Below, one piece after another: positions 22,930-36,420 of a stretch of DNA of 64,000 bases. Positions within the stretch are counted from its first letter, which is position 1. Each line of letters starts with the position of its first letter. The notes under the pieces are model-generated. The model saw nothing but the letters and a program-made list of their open reading frames with translations. It searched no databases and had not been told where the DNA came from. This stretch comes from Calliopsis andreniformis (Eukaryota > Arthropoda > Insecta > Hymenoptera > Andrenidae). The translations under genes were made by a program, and so were the position numbers. Location of the stretch: positions 1,426,001-1,490,000 of the forward strand of contig NW_027480533.1 in assembly GCF_051401765.1 (NCBI RefSeq), written 5' to 3'.

Positions 22930-25900
22930 CAATTTCAGACCTCAGTCCTCAACCCTCAATCCTCAACCCTCAATCCTCAATGTTCAATCCGCAATACCCA
23001 ATCCTCAATCTTCTATCCGCAATCCTCAATCCTCAATCCTCAATCCTCAACCCTCAATCCTCAATCCTCAATCTTCAATCCTTAATACTCAATCTTCAAT
23101 CCTCAATACTCAATCCTCAATCCTCAATCCTCATTCTTCAATCCTCAACACCCAATCCTCAATCTTCAATCCTCAATCCTCAATCCTCAATCCTCAGACC
23201 TTAAACATCAATACTCTACCCTCAGACCTCGTCCTCAATCCACAACACCCAATCCTCGATCCTCAACCTTCAATCATCAATATTCAATCTTCAATCCTCA
23301 ATCCTCAATCCTCAATACTCAATCCTCAATCCTCAATGTTCTATCCTCAGTCCCAAATCCTCAAACTTCAATCCTCAATCCTCAATCCTCAATCCTCAAT
23401 CCTCAATCCTCAATCTTAATCTTCAATCCTCAGTACGCAATCCTCAATCCTCAATCCTCATTCTTCAATCCTCAATACCCAATCCTCAATCTTCAATCCT
23501 CAATCCTCAATCCTCAATTCCCAATCCTCAATCCTCAATCCTCAATCCTCAATCCTCAATCCTCAATGTTCAATCCGCAATACCCAATCCTCAACCTTCT
23601 ATCCGCAATCCTCAATCCTCAATACTCAATCCTCAATCCTCAATCCTCAATCCTCAATCTTCAATCCTCAATGCTCAATCTTCAATCCGCAATTCTCAAT
23701 CCTCAATCCTCAATCCTCATTCTTCAATCCTCAACACCCAATCCTCAATCTTCAATCCTCAATCCTCAGCCCTCAATTCTCAATCCTCATTCCTCAATCC
23801 TCAGACCTCAAACATCAATACTGAACCCTCAGTCCTCTTCCTCAATCCACAACGCTCAATCCTCGATCCACAATCTTCAATCATCAATATTCAATCTTCA
23901 ATCCTCAATACCCAATCCTCAATCTTCTATCCTCAATCCTCAATCCTCAATCCTCAATCCTCAATCCTCAATCCTTAATCTTCAATCCTCAGTCCCAAAT
24001 CCTCAATCTTCAATACTCACTCCTCAATCCTCAACCTTCAATCCTCAATACTCAGTCTTCAATCCTCAATCCTCAATCCTCAATCCTCAATCCTCAATCC
24101 TCATTCTTCAATCCTCAATACCCAATCCTCAATCTTCAATCTTCAATCCTCAATCCTCAATTCTCAATCCTCAATCCTCAATCCTCAGACCTTAAACATC
24201 AATACTCTACCCTCAGTCCTCGTCCTCAATCCACAACACTCAATCCTCGATCATCAATCTTCAATCATCAATATTCAATCTTCAATCCTCAATCCTCAAT
24301 CCTCAATACTCAATCCTCAATCCTCAATGTTCTATCCTCAATACGCAATCCTCAATCTTCAATCCTCAATCCTCAATCTTCAATCCTCAATACTCAGTCT
24401 TCAATCCTCAATTCTCAATCCGCAATCCTCAATCCTCAATCCTCATTCTTCAATCCTCAATACCCAATACTCAATCTTCAATCCTGATTCCTCAATCCTC
24501 AATTCTCAATCCTCAATCCTCAATCCTCAATCCTCAATCCTCAATCCTCAATCCTCAATCCTCAATGTTCAATCCGCAATACCCAATCCTCAATCTTCTA
24601 TCCGCAATCCTCAATCCTCAATCCTCATTCTTCAATCCTCAATACCGAATCCTCGATCTTCAATCCTCAATCCTCAATCCTCAATCGTCAATCTTCAATC
24701 CTGAATACTCAATCTTCAATACTCAATCCTCAATCCTCAATCCTCAATCCTCATTCTTCAATCCTCAATACCCAATCCTCAATCTTCAATCCTCAATCCT
24801 CAATCCTCAATCCTCAATCCTCAATCCTCAATGCTCAATCTTCAATCCTCAGTCCAAAATCCTCAATCTTCAATACTCACTCCTCAATACTCAATCTTCA
24901 ATCCTCATTCTTCGATCCTCAATACCCAATCCTCAATCTTCAATCCTCAATCCTCAATCCTCATTCCTCAATCCTCAATCCTCAATCCTCAATACTCAGT
25001 CTTCAAACCTCAATCCTCAATCCTCAATCCTCAATCCTCAATCCTCATTCTTCGATCCTCAATACCCAATCCTCAATCTTCAATCCTCAATCCTCAATCC
25101 TCACTCCTCAATCCTCAATCCTCAATCCTCAATCTTCAATCCTCAATACTCAATCCTCAATCCTTAATCCTCAATCCTCAATCCTCAATCTTCAATCCTC
25201 AGTCCCAAATCTTCAATCTTCAATACTCACTCCTCAATCCTCAATCTTCAATCCTCAATACTCAGTCTTCAATCCTCAATCCTCAATCCGCAATCCTCAA
25301 TCCTCAATCCTCATTCTTCAATCCTCAATACCCAATCCTCAATCTTCAATCTTCAATCCTCAATCCTCAATCCTCAATTCTCAATCCTCAATCCTCAATC
25401 CTCAATCCTCAATCCTCAATCCTCAATGTTCAATCCGCAATACCCAGTCCTCAATCTTCTATCCGCAATCCTCAATCCTCAATCCTCAATCATCAATCCT
25501 CAATCCTCAATCCTCAATCTTCAATCCTCAATACTCAGTCTTCAATCCTCAATCCTCAATCCTCAATCCTCAATCCTCATTCTTCAATCCTCAACACCCA
25601 GTCCTCAATCTTCAATCTTCAATCCTCAACCCTCAATTCTCAATCCTCATTCCTCAATCCTCAGACCTCAAACATCAATACTCAACCCTCAGTCCTCGAC
25701 CTCAATCCACAACGCTCAATCCTCGATCCTCAATCTTCAATCATCAATATTCAATATTCAATCCTGAATCCTCAATCCTCAATACTCAATCCCCAATCCT
25801 CAATCCTCAATCCTCAATCCTCAATCTTCAATCCTCAAACCTCAATCCTCAATCCTCAATCCTCAATCTTCAATCCTCAATACTCAATCTTCAATCCTCA

Positions 25901-28540
25901 ATCATCAATCCTCTATCCTCAATCCTCAATCCTCAATCCTCAATCGTCAATCTTCAATCCTGAATACTCAATCTTCAATACTCAATCCTTAATCCTCAAT
26001 CCTCAATCCTCATTCTTCAATCCTCAATACCCAATCCTCAACCTTCAATCCTCAATCCTCAATCCTCGATCCTCAATCCTCAATTCTCAATAGTCAATCT
26101 TCAATCCTCAGTCCCAAATCCTCAATCTTCAATACTCAATCCTCAATCCTCAATCTTCAATCCTCAATACTCAGTCTTCAATCCTCAATCCTCAATCCGC
26201 AATCCTCAATCCTCAATCCTCATTCTTCAATCCTCAATACCCAATCCTCAATCTTCAATCCTCAATCCTCAATCCTCAATTCTCAATCCTCAATCCCCAA
26301 TCCTCAATCCTCAATCCTCAATCCTCAATCCTCAATTCTCAATCCTCAATCCTCAATCCTCGGACCTCAAACAGCAATAGTCAACCCTCAGTCCTCGTCC
26401 TCAATCCACAACCATCAATCCTCAATCCTCAATCTTCAATCATCAATATTCAAACTTCAGTCCTCAATCCTCAATCCTCAATCCTCAACCCTCAATCCTC
26501 AATGTTCAATCCGCAATACCCAATCCTCAATCTTCTATCCGCAATCCTCAATCCTCAATCCTCAATCCTCAACCCTCAATCCTCAATCTTCAATCCTCAA
26601 TACTCAACCTTCAATCCTCAATACTCAATCCTCAATCCTCAATCCTCATTCGTCAATCCTCAACACCCAATCCTCAATCTTCAATCCTCAATCCTCAATC
26701 CTCAATTCTCAATCCTCAATCATCAATCCTCAGACCTTAAACATCAATACTCTACCCTCAGTCCTCGTCCTCGATCCACAACACTCAATCCTCGATCCTC
26801 AATCTTCAATCATCAATATTCAATCTTCAATCCTCAATCCTCAATCCTCAATACTCAATCCTCAATCCTCAATGTTCTATCCTCAATACGCAATCCTCAA
26901 TCTTCAATCCTCAATCCTCAATCCGCAATCCTCAATCCTCAATCCTCAATCTTAATCTTCAATCCTCAGTACGCAATCTTCAATCCTCAATCCTCAATCC
27001 TCAATCCTCAATCCTCATTCTTCAATCCTCAACACCCAATCCTCAATCTCCAATCCTCAATTCTCAACCCTCAATTCTCAATCCTCATTCCTCAATCCTC
27101 AGACCTCAAACATCAATACTCAACCCTCAGTCCTCGTCCTCAATCCACAACGCTCAATCCTCGATCCTCAATTTTCAATCATCAATATTCAATCTTCAAT
27201 CCTCAATCCTCAATCCTCAATCCTCATTCTTCAATCCTCAATACCCAATCCTCAATCTTCTATCCTCAATCCTCAATCTTCAATCCTCAATCCTCAATCC
27301 TCAATACTCAATCCTCAATCCTCAATCCTCAATCCTCAATCCTCAATCTTCAATCCTCAAACCTCAATCCTCAATCCTCAATCCTCAATCTTCAATCCTC
27401 AATCCTCAATCCTCAATCCTCAATCGTCAATCTTCAATCCTCAATACTCAATCTTCAATCCTCAATCCTCAATACTCAATACTCAATCCTCATTCTTCAA
27501 TCCTCAATACCCAATACTCAATCTTCAATCCTCAATCCTCAATTCTCAATCCTCAACCCTCAATCCTCAGACCTCAAACATCATTACTCATCCGTCAGTC
27601 CTCGTCCTCAATCCACAACCCCCAATACTCAATCCTCAATCTTCAATTCTCAATCCTCAATCCTCAATCCTCAATCCTCGGTCCTCAAACCACAATCCTG
27701 AATCCTCAACCTTCAGCCCTCAGTCCTGAACAATCAGTTGTCAATCCTCAATCCTCAAGAGAATATCATCAATTCACAGTTTTCAATACTCAATACTCAA
27801 TCTGCAATCTTCAAATCTCTATCCACAAACATCAATTCTCATCACTCAACCCTCAACACTCAGTCTTCAATCCTCAATCCTCAGTCCTCAATCCTCAATC
27901 CACATTCTTCAATCCTCAATACCCAAACCTCAATCTTCAATCCTCAATCCTCAATCCCCAATTCTCAATCCTCAATCCTCAATCCTCAGACCTCAAACAG
28001 CAATAGTCAACCCTCAGTCCTCGTCCTCAATCCACAACCATCAATCCTCAATCCTCAACATTCAATCATCAATATTCAATCTTCAGTCCTCAACCGTCAA
28101 TCCTCAATCCTCAATCCTCAATCCTCAATGTTCAATCCGCAATACCCAATCCTCAATCTTCTATCCGCAATCCTCAATCCTCAATCCTCGATCCTCAATC
28201 CTCAATCTTCAATCCTCAACACTCAATCTTCAATCCTCAATACTCAATCCTCAATCCTCAATCCTCATTCTTCAATCCTCAACACCCAATCCTCAATCTT
28301 CAATCCTCAATCCTCAATCCTCAATTCTCAATCCTCAATCCTCAATCCTCCGACCTTAAATATCAATACTCTACCCTCAGTCCTCGTCCTCAATCCACAA
28401 CACTCAATCCTCGATCCTCAATCTTCAATCATCAATATTCAATCTTCAATCCTCAATCCTCAATCCTCAATACTCAATCCGCAATACTCAATGTTCTATC
28501 CTCAATACGCAATCCTCAACCATCAATCCTCAATCCTCAA
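21437..28540 (+). repeat. Higher-order repeat E, unit 1 (about 7.1 kb)
   Basis: Similarity with the following region begins at the TCCTCTATCT string (21437 against 28541, offset 7,104). It continues through the 49-bp block at 22980 against 29755 (offset 6,775), the region 23991 against 30361 and 24327 against 30697 (offset 6,370), and then 25426, 26502 and 27738 against 31971, 33047 and 34283 (offset 6,545). The offset changes reflect gains and losses of blocks of heptamers. The 405-base step from 6,775 to 6,370 is an extra segment at about 23.53-23.94 kb carrying its own 49-bp block and a 97-bp block with hexamer TCTTCC (23836). Confidence 0.82.
27678..27866 (+). repeat. 189-bp divergent landmark block, copy 6
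   Basis: Consensus form of the block, 11,260 bases after copy 5. It is preceded by the CATCCGTCAG subtype of the 97-bp block (hexamer at 27602), a variant inherited by copies 7 to 9. Confidence 0.87.
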
Positions 28541-30934
28541 TCCTCTATCTTCAATCCTCAATACTCAAACTTCAATCCTCAATCATCAATCCTTATTCCT
28601 CAATCCTCAATCCTCAATCCTCAATCGTCAATCTTCAATCCTGAATACTCAATCTTCAATACTCAATCCTCAATCCTCAATCCTCAATCCTCATTCTTCA
28701 ATCCTCAATACCCAATCCTCAATCTTCAATCCTCAATCCTCAATCCTCAATCCACAATCCTCAATCCTCAACCCTCAATCTTCAATCCTCAGTCCCAAAT
28801 ACTCAATCTTCAATACTCACTCATCAATCGTCAATCATCAATCCTGAATACTCAATCTACAATACTCAGTCCTCAATCCTCAATCCTCAATCCTCATTCT
28901 TCAGTCCCCAATACCCAATCCTCAATCTTCAATCCTCAATCCTCAATCCTCAATCCTCAATCCTCAATCCTCAATCCTCAATCTTCAATCCTCAGTCCCA
29001 AATCCTCAATCTTCAATACTCACTCCTCAATCCTCAATCTTCAATCCTCAATACTCAGTGTTCAATCCTCAATCCTCAATCCTCAATCCTCAATCCTCAA
29101 TCCTCAATCCTCAGTCCTCAATCCTCATTCTTCAATCCTCAACACCCAATCCTCAATCTTCAATCCTCAATCCTCAACCCTCAACTCTCAATCCTCATTC
29201 CTCAATCCTCAGACCTCAAACATCAATACTCAACCCTCAGTCCTCGTCCTCAATCCACAACGCTCAATCCTCGATCCTCAATCTTCAATCATCAATATTC
29301 AATCTTGAATCCTCAATCCTCAATCCTCAATACTCAATCCTCAATCCTCAATCCTCAATCCTCAATCCTGAATCTTCAATCCTCAAACCTCATTCCTCAA
29401 TCCTCAATCCTCAATCTTCAATCCTCAATACTCAAACTTCGATCCTCAATCATCGATCCTCAATCCTCAATCCTCATTCTTCAATCCTCAATACCCAATC
29501 CTCAATCTTCGATCCTCAATCCTCAATCCTCAATCCTCAATCCTCAATCTTCAATCCTCAATCCTCAATCCTCAATCCTCAATCCTCAATTCTCAATCCT
29601 CAATCCTCAATCCTCAGACCTCAAACAGCAATAGCCAACCCTCAGTCCTCGTCCTCAATCCACAACCATCAATCCTCAATCCTCAATCTTCAATCATCAA
29701 TATTCAATTTCAGACCTCAGTCCTCAACCCTCAATCCTCAACCCTCAATCCTCAATGTTCAATCCGCAATACCCAATCCTCAATCTTCTATCCGCAATCC
29801 TCAATCCTCAATCCTCAATCCTCAACCCTCAATCCTCAATCCTCAATCTTCAATCCTTAATACTCAATCTTCAATCCTCAATACTCAATCCTCAATCCTC
29901 AATCCTCATTCTTCAATCCTCAACACCCAATCCTCAATCTTCAATCCTCAATCCTCAATCCTCAATCCTCAGACCTTAAACATCAATACTCTACCCTCAG
30001 ACCTCGTCCTCAATCCACAACACCCAATCCTCGATCCTCAATCTTCAATCATCAATATTCAATCTTCAATCCTCAATCCTCAATCCTCAATACTCAATCC
30101 TCAATCCTCAATGTTCTATCCTCAGTCCCAAATCCTCAAACTTCAATCCTCAATCCTCAATCCTCAATCCTCAATCCTCAATCCTCAATCTTAATCTTCA
30201 ATCCTCAGTACGCAATCCTCAATCCTCAATCCTCATTCTTCAATCCTCAATACCCAATCCTCAATCTTCAATCCTCAATCCTCAATCCTCAATTCCCAAT
30301 CCTCAATCCTCAATCCTCAATCCTCAATCCTCAATCCTCAATCCTTAATCTTCAATCCTCAGTCCCAAATCCTCAATCTTCAATACTCACTCCTCAATCC
30401 TCAACCTTCAATCCTCAATACTCAGTCTTCAATCCTCAATCCTCAATCCTCAATCCTCAATCCTCAATCCTCATTCTTCAATCCTCAATACCCAATCCTC
30501 AATCTTCAATCCTCAATCCTCAATCCTCAATTCTCAATCCTCAATCCTCAATCCTCAGACCTTAAACATCAATACTCTACCCTCAGTCCTCGTCCTCAAT
30601 CCACAGCACTCAATCCTCGATCATCAATCTTCAATCATCAATATTCAATCTTCAATCCTCAATCCTCAATCCTCAATACTCAGTCCTCAATCCTCAATGT
30701 TCTATCCTCAATACGCAATCCTCAATCTTCAATCCTCAATCCTCAATCTTCAATCCTCAATACTCAGTCTTCAATCCTCAATTCTCAATCCGCAATCCTC
30801 AATCCTCAATCCTCATTCTTCAATCCTCAATACCCAATACTCAATCTTCAATCCTGATTCCTCAATCCTCAATTCTCAATCCTCAATCCTCAATCCTCAA
30901 TCCTCAATCCTCAATCCTCAATCCTCAATCCTCA

Positions 30935-33900
30935 ATGTTCAATCCGCAATACCCAATCCTCAATCTTCTATCCGCAATCCTCAATCCTCAATCCTCATTC
31001 TTCAATCCTCAATACCGAATCCTCGATCTTCAATCCTCAATCCTCAATCCTCAATCGTCAATCTTCAATCCTGAATACTCAATCTTCAATACTCAATCCT
31101 CAATCCTCAATCCTCAATCCTCATTCTTCAATCCTCAATACCCAATCCTCAATCTTCAATCCTCAATCCTCAATCCTCAATCCTCAATCCTCAATCCTCA
31201 ATCCTCAATGCTCAATCTTCAATCCTCAGTCCAAAATCCTCAATCTTCAATACTCACTCCTCAATACTCAATCTTCAATCCTCAATCCTCAATACTGAAT
31301 ACTCAATCCTCATTCTTCAATCCTCAATAACCAATTCTCAATCTTCAATCCTCAATCCTCAATCCTCAATCCTCAATCCTCATTCTTCAATCCTCAATAC
31401 CCAATCCTCAATCTTCAATCCTCAATCCTCAATCCTCAATCCTCAATCCTCAATCCTCAATCCTCAATCTTCAATCCTCAGTCCCAAATCCTCAATCTTC
31501 AATACTCACTCCTCAATCCTCAACCTTCAATCCTCAATACTCAGTCTTCAAACCTCAATCCTCAATACTCAATCCTCAATCCTCAATCCTCATTCTTCGA
31601 TCCTCAATACCCAATCCTCAATCTTCAATCCTCAATCCTCAATCCTCATTCCTCAATCCTCAATCCTCAATCCTCAATCTTCAATCCTCAATACTCAATC
31701 CTCAATCCTTAATCCTCAATCCTCAATCCTCAATCTTCAATCCTCAGTCCCAAATCTTCAATCTTCAATACTCACTCCTCAATCCTCAATCTTCAATCCT
31801 CAATACTCAGTCTTCAATCCTCAATCCTCAATCCGCAATCCTCAATCCTCAATCCTCATTCTTCAATCCTCAATACCCAATCCTCAATCTTCAATCTTCA
31901 ATCCTCAATCCTCAATCCTCAATTCTCAATCCTCAATCCTCAATCCTCAATCCTCAATCCTCAATCCTCAATGTTCAATCCGCAATACCCAGTCCTCAAT
32001 CTTCTACCCGCAATCCTCAATCCTCAATCCTCAATCATCAATCCTCAATCCTCAATCCTCAATCTTCAATCCTCAATACTCAGTCTTCAATCCTCAATCC
32101 TCAATCCTCAATCCTCAATCCTCATTCTTCAATCCTCAACACCCAATCCTCAATCTTCAATCTTCAATCCTCAACCCTCAATTCTCAATCCTCATTCCTC
32201 AATCCTCAGACCTCAAACATCAATACTCAACCCTCAGTCCTCGACCTCAATCCACAACGCTCAATCCTCGATCCTCAATCTTCAATCATCAATATTCAAT
32301 ATTCAATCCTCAATCCTCAATCCTCAATACTCAATCCCCAATCCTCAATCCTCAATCCTCAATCCTCAATCTTCAATCCTCAAACCTCAATCCTCAATCC
32401 TCAATCCTCAATCTTCAATCCTCAATACTCAATCTTCAATCCTCAATCATCAATCCTCTATCCTCAATCCTCAATCCTCAATCCTCAATCGTCAATCTTC
32501 AATCCTGAATACTCAATCTTCAATACTCAATCCTTAATCCTCAATCCTCAATCCTCATTCTTCAATCCTCAATACCCAATCCTCAACCTTCAATCCTCAA
32601 TCCTCAATCCTCGATCCTCAATCCTCAATTCTCAATAGTCAATCTTCAATCCTCAGTCCCAAATCCTCAATCTTCAATACTCAATCCTCAATCCTCAATC
32701 TTCAATCCTCAATACTCAGTCTTCAATCCTCAATCCTCAATCCGCAATCCTCAATCCTCAATCCTCATTCTTCAATCCTCAATACCCAATCCTCAATCTT
32801 CAATCCTCAATCCTCAATCCTCAATTCTCAATCCTCAATCCCCAATCCTCAATCCTCAATCCTCAATCCTCAATCCTCAATTCTCAATCCTCAATCCTCA
32901 ATCCTCAGACCTCAAACAGCAACAGTCAACCCTCAGTCCTCGTCCTCAATCCACAACCATCAATCCTCAATCCTCAATCTTCAATCATCAATATTCAAAC
33001 TTCAGTCCTCAATCCTCAATCCTCAATCCTCAACCCTCAATCCTCAATGTTCAATCCGCAATACCCAATCCTCAATCTTCTATCCGCAATCCTCAATCCT
33101 CAATCCTCAATCCTCAACCCTCAATCCTCAATCTTCAATCCTCAATACTCAACCTTCAATCCTCAATACTCAATCCTCAATCCTCAATCCTCATTCGTCA
33201 ATCCTCAACACCCAATCCTCAATCTTCAATCCTCAATCCTCAATCCTCAATTCTCAATCCTCAATCCTCAATCCTCAGACCTTAAACATCAATACTCTAC
33301 CCTCAGTCCTCGTCCTCGATCCACAACACTCAATCCTCGATCCTCAATCTTCAATCATCAATATTCAATCTTCAATCCTCAATCCTCAATCCTCAATACT
33401 CAATCCTCAATCCTCAATGTTCTATCCTCAATACGCAATCCTCAATCTTCAATCCTCAATCCTCAATCCGCAATCCTCAATCCTCAATCCTCAATCATAA
33501 TCTTCAATCCTCAGTACGCAATCTTCAATCCTCAATCCTCAATCCTCAATCCTCAATCCTCATTCTTCAATCCTCAACACCCAATCCTCAATCTCCAATC
33601 CTCAATTCTCAACCCTCAATTCTCAATCCTCATTCCTCAATCCTCAGACCTCAAACATCAATACTCAACCCTCAGTCCTCGTCCTCAATCCACAACGCTC
33701 AATCCTCGATCCTCAATTTTCAATCATCAATATTCAATCTTCAATCCTCAATCCTCAATCCTCAATCCTCATTCTTCAATCCTCAATACCCAATCCTCAA
33801 TCTTCAATCCTCAATCCTCAATCTTCAATCCTCAATCCTCAATCCTCAATACTCAATCCTCAATCCTCAATCCTCAATCCTCAATCCTCAATCTTCAATC

Positions 33901-36280
33901 CTCAAACCTCAATCCTCAATCCTCAATCCTCAATCTTCAATCCTCAATCCTCAATCCTCAATCCTCAATCGTCAATCTTCAATCCTCAATACTCAATCTT
34001 CAATCCTCAATCCTCAATACTCAATACTCAATCATCATTCTTCAATCCTCAATACCCAATACTCAATCTTCAATCCTCAATCCTCAATTCTCAATCCTCA
34101 ACCCTCAATCCTCAGACCTCAAACATCATTACTCATCCGTCAGTCCTCGTCCTCAATCCACAACCCCCAATACTCAATCCTCAATCTTCAATTCTCAATC
34201 CTCAATCCTCAATCCTCAATCCTCGGTCCTCAAACCACAATCCTGAATCCTCAACCTTCAGCCCTCAGTCCTGAACAATCAGTTGTCAATCCTCAATCCT
34301 CAAGAGAATATCATCAATTCCCAGTTTTCAATACTCAATACTCAATCTGCAATCTTCAAATCTCTATCACAAACATCAATTCTCATCACTCAACCCTCAA
34401 CACTCAGTCTTCAATCCTCAATCCTCAGTCCTCAATCCTCAATCCACATTCTTCAATCCTCAATACCCAAACCTCAATCTTCAATCCTCAATCCTCAATC
34501 CCCAATTCTCAATCCTCAATCCTCAATCCTCAGACCTCAAACAGCAATAGTCAACCCTCAGTCCTCGTCCTCAATCCACAACCATCAATCCTCAATCCTC
34601 AACATTCAATCATCAATATTCAATCTTCAGTCCTCAACCGTCAATCCTCATATCCTCAATCCTCAATCCTCAATGTTCAAGCCGCAATACCCAATCCTCA
34701 ATCTTCTATCCGCAATCCTCAATCCTCAATCCTCAATCCTCAATCCTCAATCTTCAATCCTCAACACTCAATCTTCAATCCTCAATACTCAATCCTCAAT
34801 CCTCAATCCTCATTCTTCAATCCTCAACACCCAATCCTCAATCTTCAATCCTCAATCCTCAATCCTCAATTCTCAATCCTCAATCCTCAATCCTCCGACC
34901 TTAAAGATCAATACTCTACCCTCAGTCCTCGTCCTCAATCCACAACACTCAATCCTCGATCCTCAATCTTCAATCATCAATATTCAATCTTCAATCCTCA
35001 ATCCTCAATCCTCAATACTCAATCCGCAATCCTCAATGTTCTATCCTCAATACGCAATCCTCAACCATCAATCCTCAACCCTCAATCCTCAATCCTCAAT
35101 CCTCAATCGTCAACCTTCAATCCTGAATACTCAATCTTCAATACTCAATCCTCAATCCTCAATCCTCAATCCTCATTCTTCAATCCTCAATACCCAATCC
35201 TCAATCATCAATCCTCAATCCTCAATCTTCAATCCTCAATCCTCAATCCTCAATACTCAATCCTCAATCCTCAATCCTCAATCCTCAATCCTCAATCTTC
35301 AATCCTCAAACCTCAATCCTCAATCCTCAATCCTCAATCTTCAATCCTCAATACTCAAACTTCAATCCTCAATCATCGATCCTCAATCCTCAATCCTCAA
35401 TCCTCAATCCTCAATCGTCAATCTTCAATCCTGAATACTCAATCTTCAATAATCAATCCTCAATCCTCAATCCTCAATCCACAATCCTCAATCCTCAATC
35501 CTCAATCTTCAATCCTCAGTCCCAAATACTCAATCTTCAATACTCACTCATCAATCGTCAATCATCAATCCTGAATACTCAATCTACAATACTCAGTCCT
35601 CAATCCTCAATCCTCAATCCTCATTCTTCAGTCCCCAATACCCAATCCTCAATCTTCAATCCTCAATCCTCAATCCTCAATCCTCAATCCTCAATCTTCA
35701 ATCCTCAGTCCCAAATCCTCAATCTTCAATACTCACTCCTCAATCCTCAATCTTCAATCCTCAATACTCAGTGTTCAATCCTCAATCCTCAATCCTCAAT
35801 CCTCAATCTTCAATCCTCAATACTCAATCTTCAATCCTCAATCCTCAATCCTCAGTCCTCAATCCTCATTCTTCAATCCTCAACTCCCAATCCTCAATCT
35901 TCAATCCTCAATCCTCAACCCTCAACTCTCAATCCTCATTCCTCAATCCTCAGACCTCAAACATCAATACTCAACCCTCAGTCCTCGTCAACAATCCACA
36001 ACGCTCAATCCTCGATCCTCAATCTTCAATCATCAATATTCTATCTTCAATCCTCAATCCTCAATCCTCAATACTCAATCCTCAATCCTCAATCCTCAAT
36101 CCTCAATCCTGAATCTTCAATTCTCAAACCTCATTCCTCAATCCTCAATCCTCAATCTTCAATCCTCAATACTCAAACTTCGATCCTCAATCATAGATCC
36201 TCAATCCTCAATCCTCAATCCTCAATCGTGAATCTTCAATCCTGAATACTCAATCTTCAATACTCAATCCTAAATCCTCA
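30935..36280 (+). repeat. Higher-order repeat F, copy F0
   Basis: First of three tandem copies. The offset to the next copy is 5,416-5,423 up to about 31.53 kb and 5,437 after that, because F1 and F2 have an extra 14 bases (two heptamers around TCAACCT, at about 36947). F0 has its own bases at 32007 (C), 32309 (C), 32414 (T), 32516 (A), 32678 (T) and 32923 (C), where F1 and F2 agree with each other. From about 33.8 kb on it agrees with F1 against F2. A private change of the 97-bp hexamer region at 35985 (TCGTCA) is also present. Confidence 0.9.
34223..34410 (+). repeat. 189-bp divergent landmark block, copy 7 (one-base deletion)
   Basis: One base is missing near 34368 (TCTATC in place of TCTATCC), and C replaces A at 34321. 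An extra base follows downstream in an eight-base TCATATCC unit, restoring the register. These three changes are shared with copy 8 only. Confidence 0.87.
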
Positions 36281-36420
36281 ATGTTCAATCCGCAATACCC
36301 AATCCTCAATCTTCTATCCGCAATCCTCAATCCTCAATCCTCAATCCTCAATGTTCAATCCGCAATACCCAATCCTCAATCTTCTATCCGCAATCCTCAA
36401 TCCTCAATCCTCATTCTTCA
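36278..36420 (+). repeat. Doubled 49-bp block at the F0/F1 junction
   Basis: Two complete 49-bp blocks lie only 70 bases apart (ATGs at 36281 and 36351), which happens nowhere else except at the F1/F2 junction (41718 and 41788). To the left is sequence like 35.7-36.2 kb; to the right is sequence like 30.94 kb onward. The doubled block is therefore the seam produced when the 5.4 kb unit arose, probably by exchange between two 49-bp blocks or nearby heptamers. Confidence 0.8.

Larger units (their letters stand above)
28541..36280 (+). repeat. Higher-order repeat E, unit 2
   Basis: Second copy of E, collinear with 21.4-28.5 kb but lacking the 405-base segment and carrying other small insertions, such as the TACTGAATACTC and TCAATAACC strings near 31.30 kb. 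Its right part also serves as the first copy of repeat F. The 97-bp block at 32241 has the hexamer TCGACC, as in its partner at 25696. It ends at a junction before the doubled 49-bp block at 36278. Confidence 0.8.
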
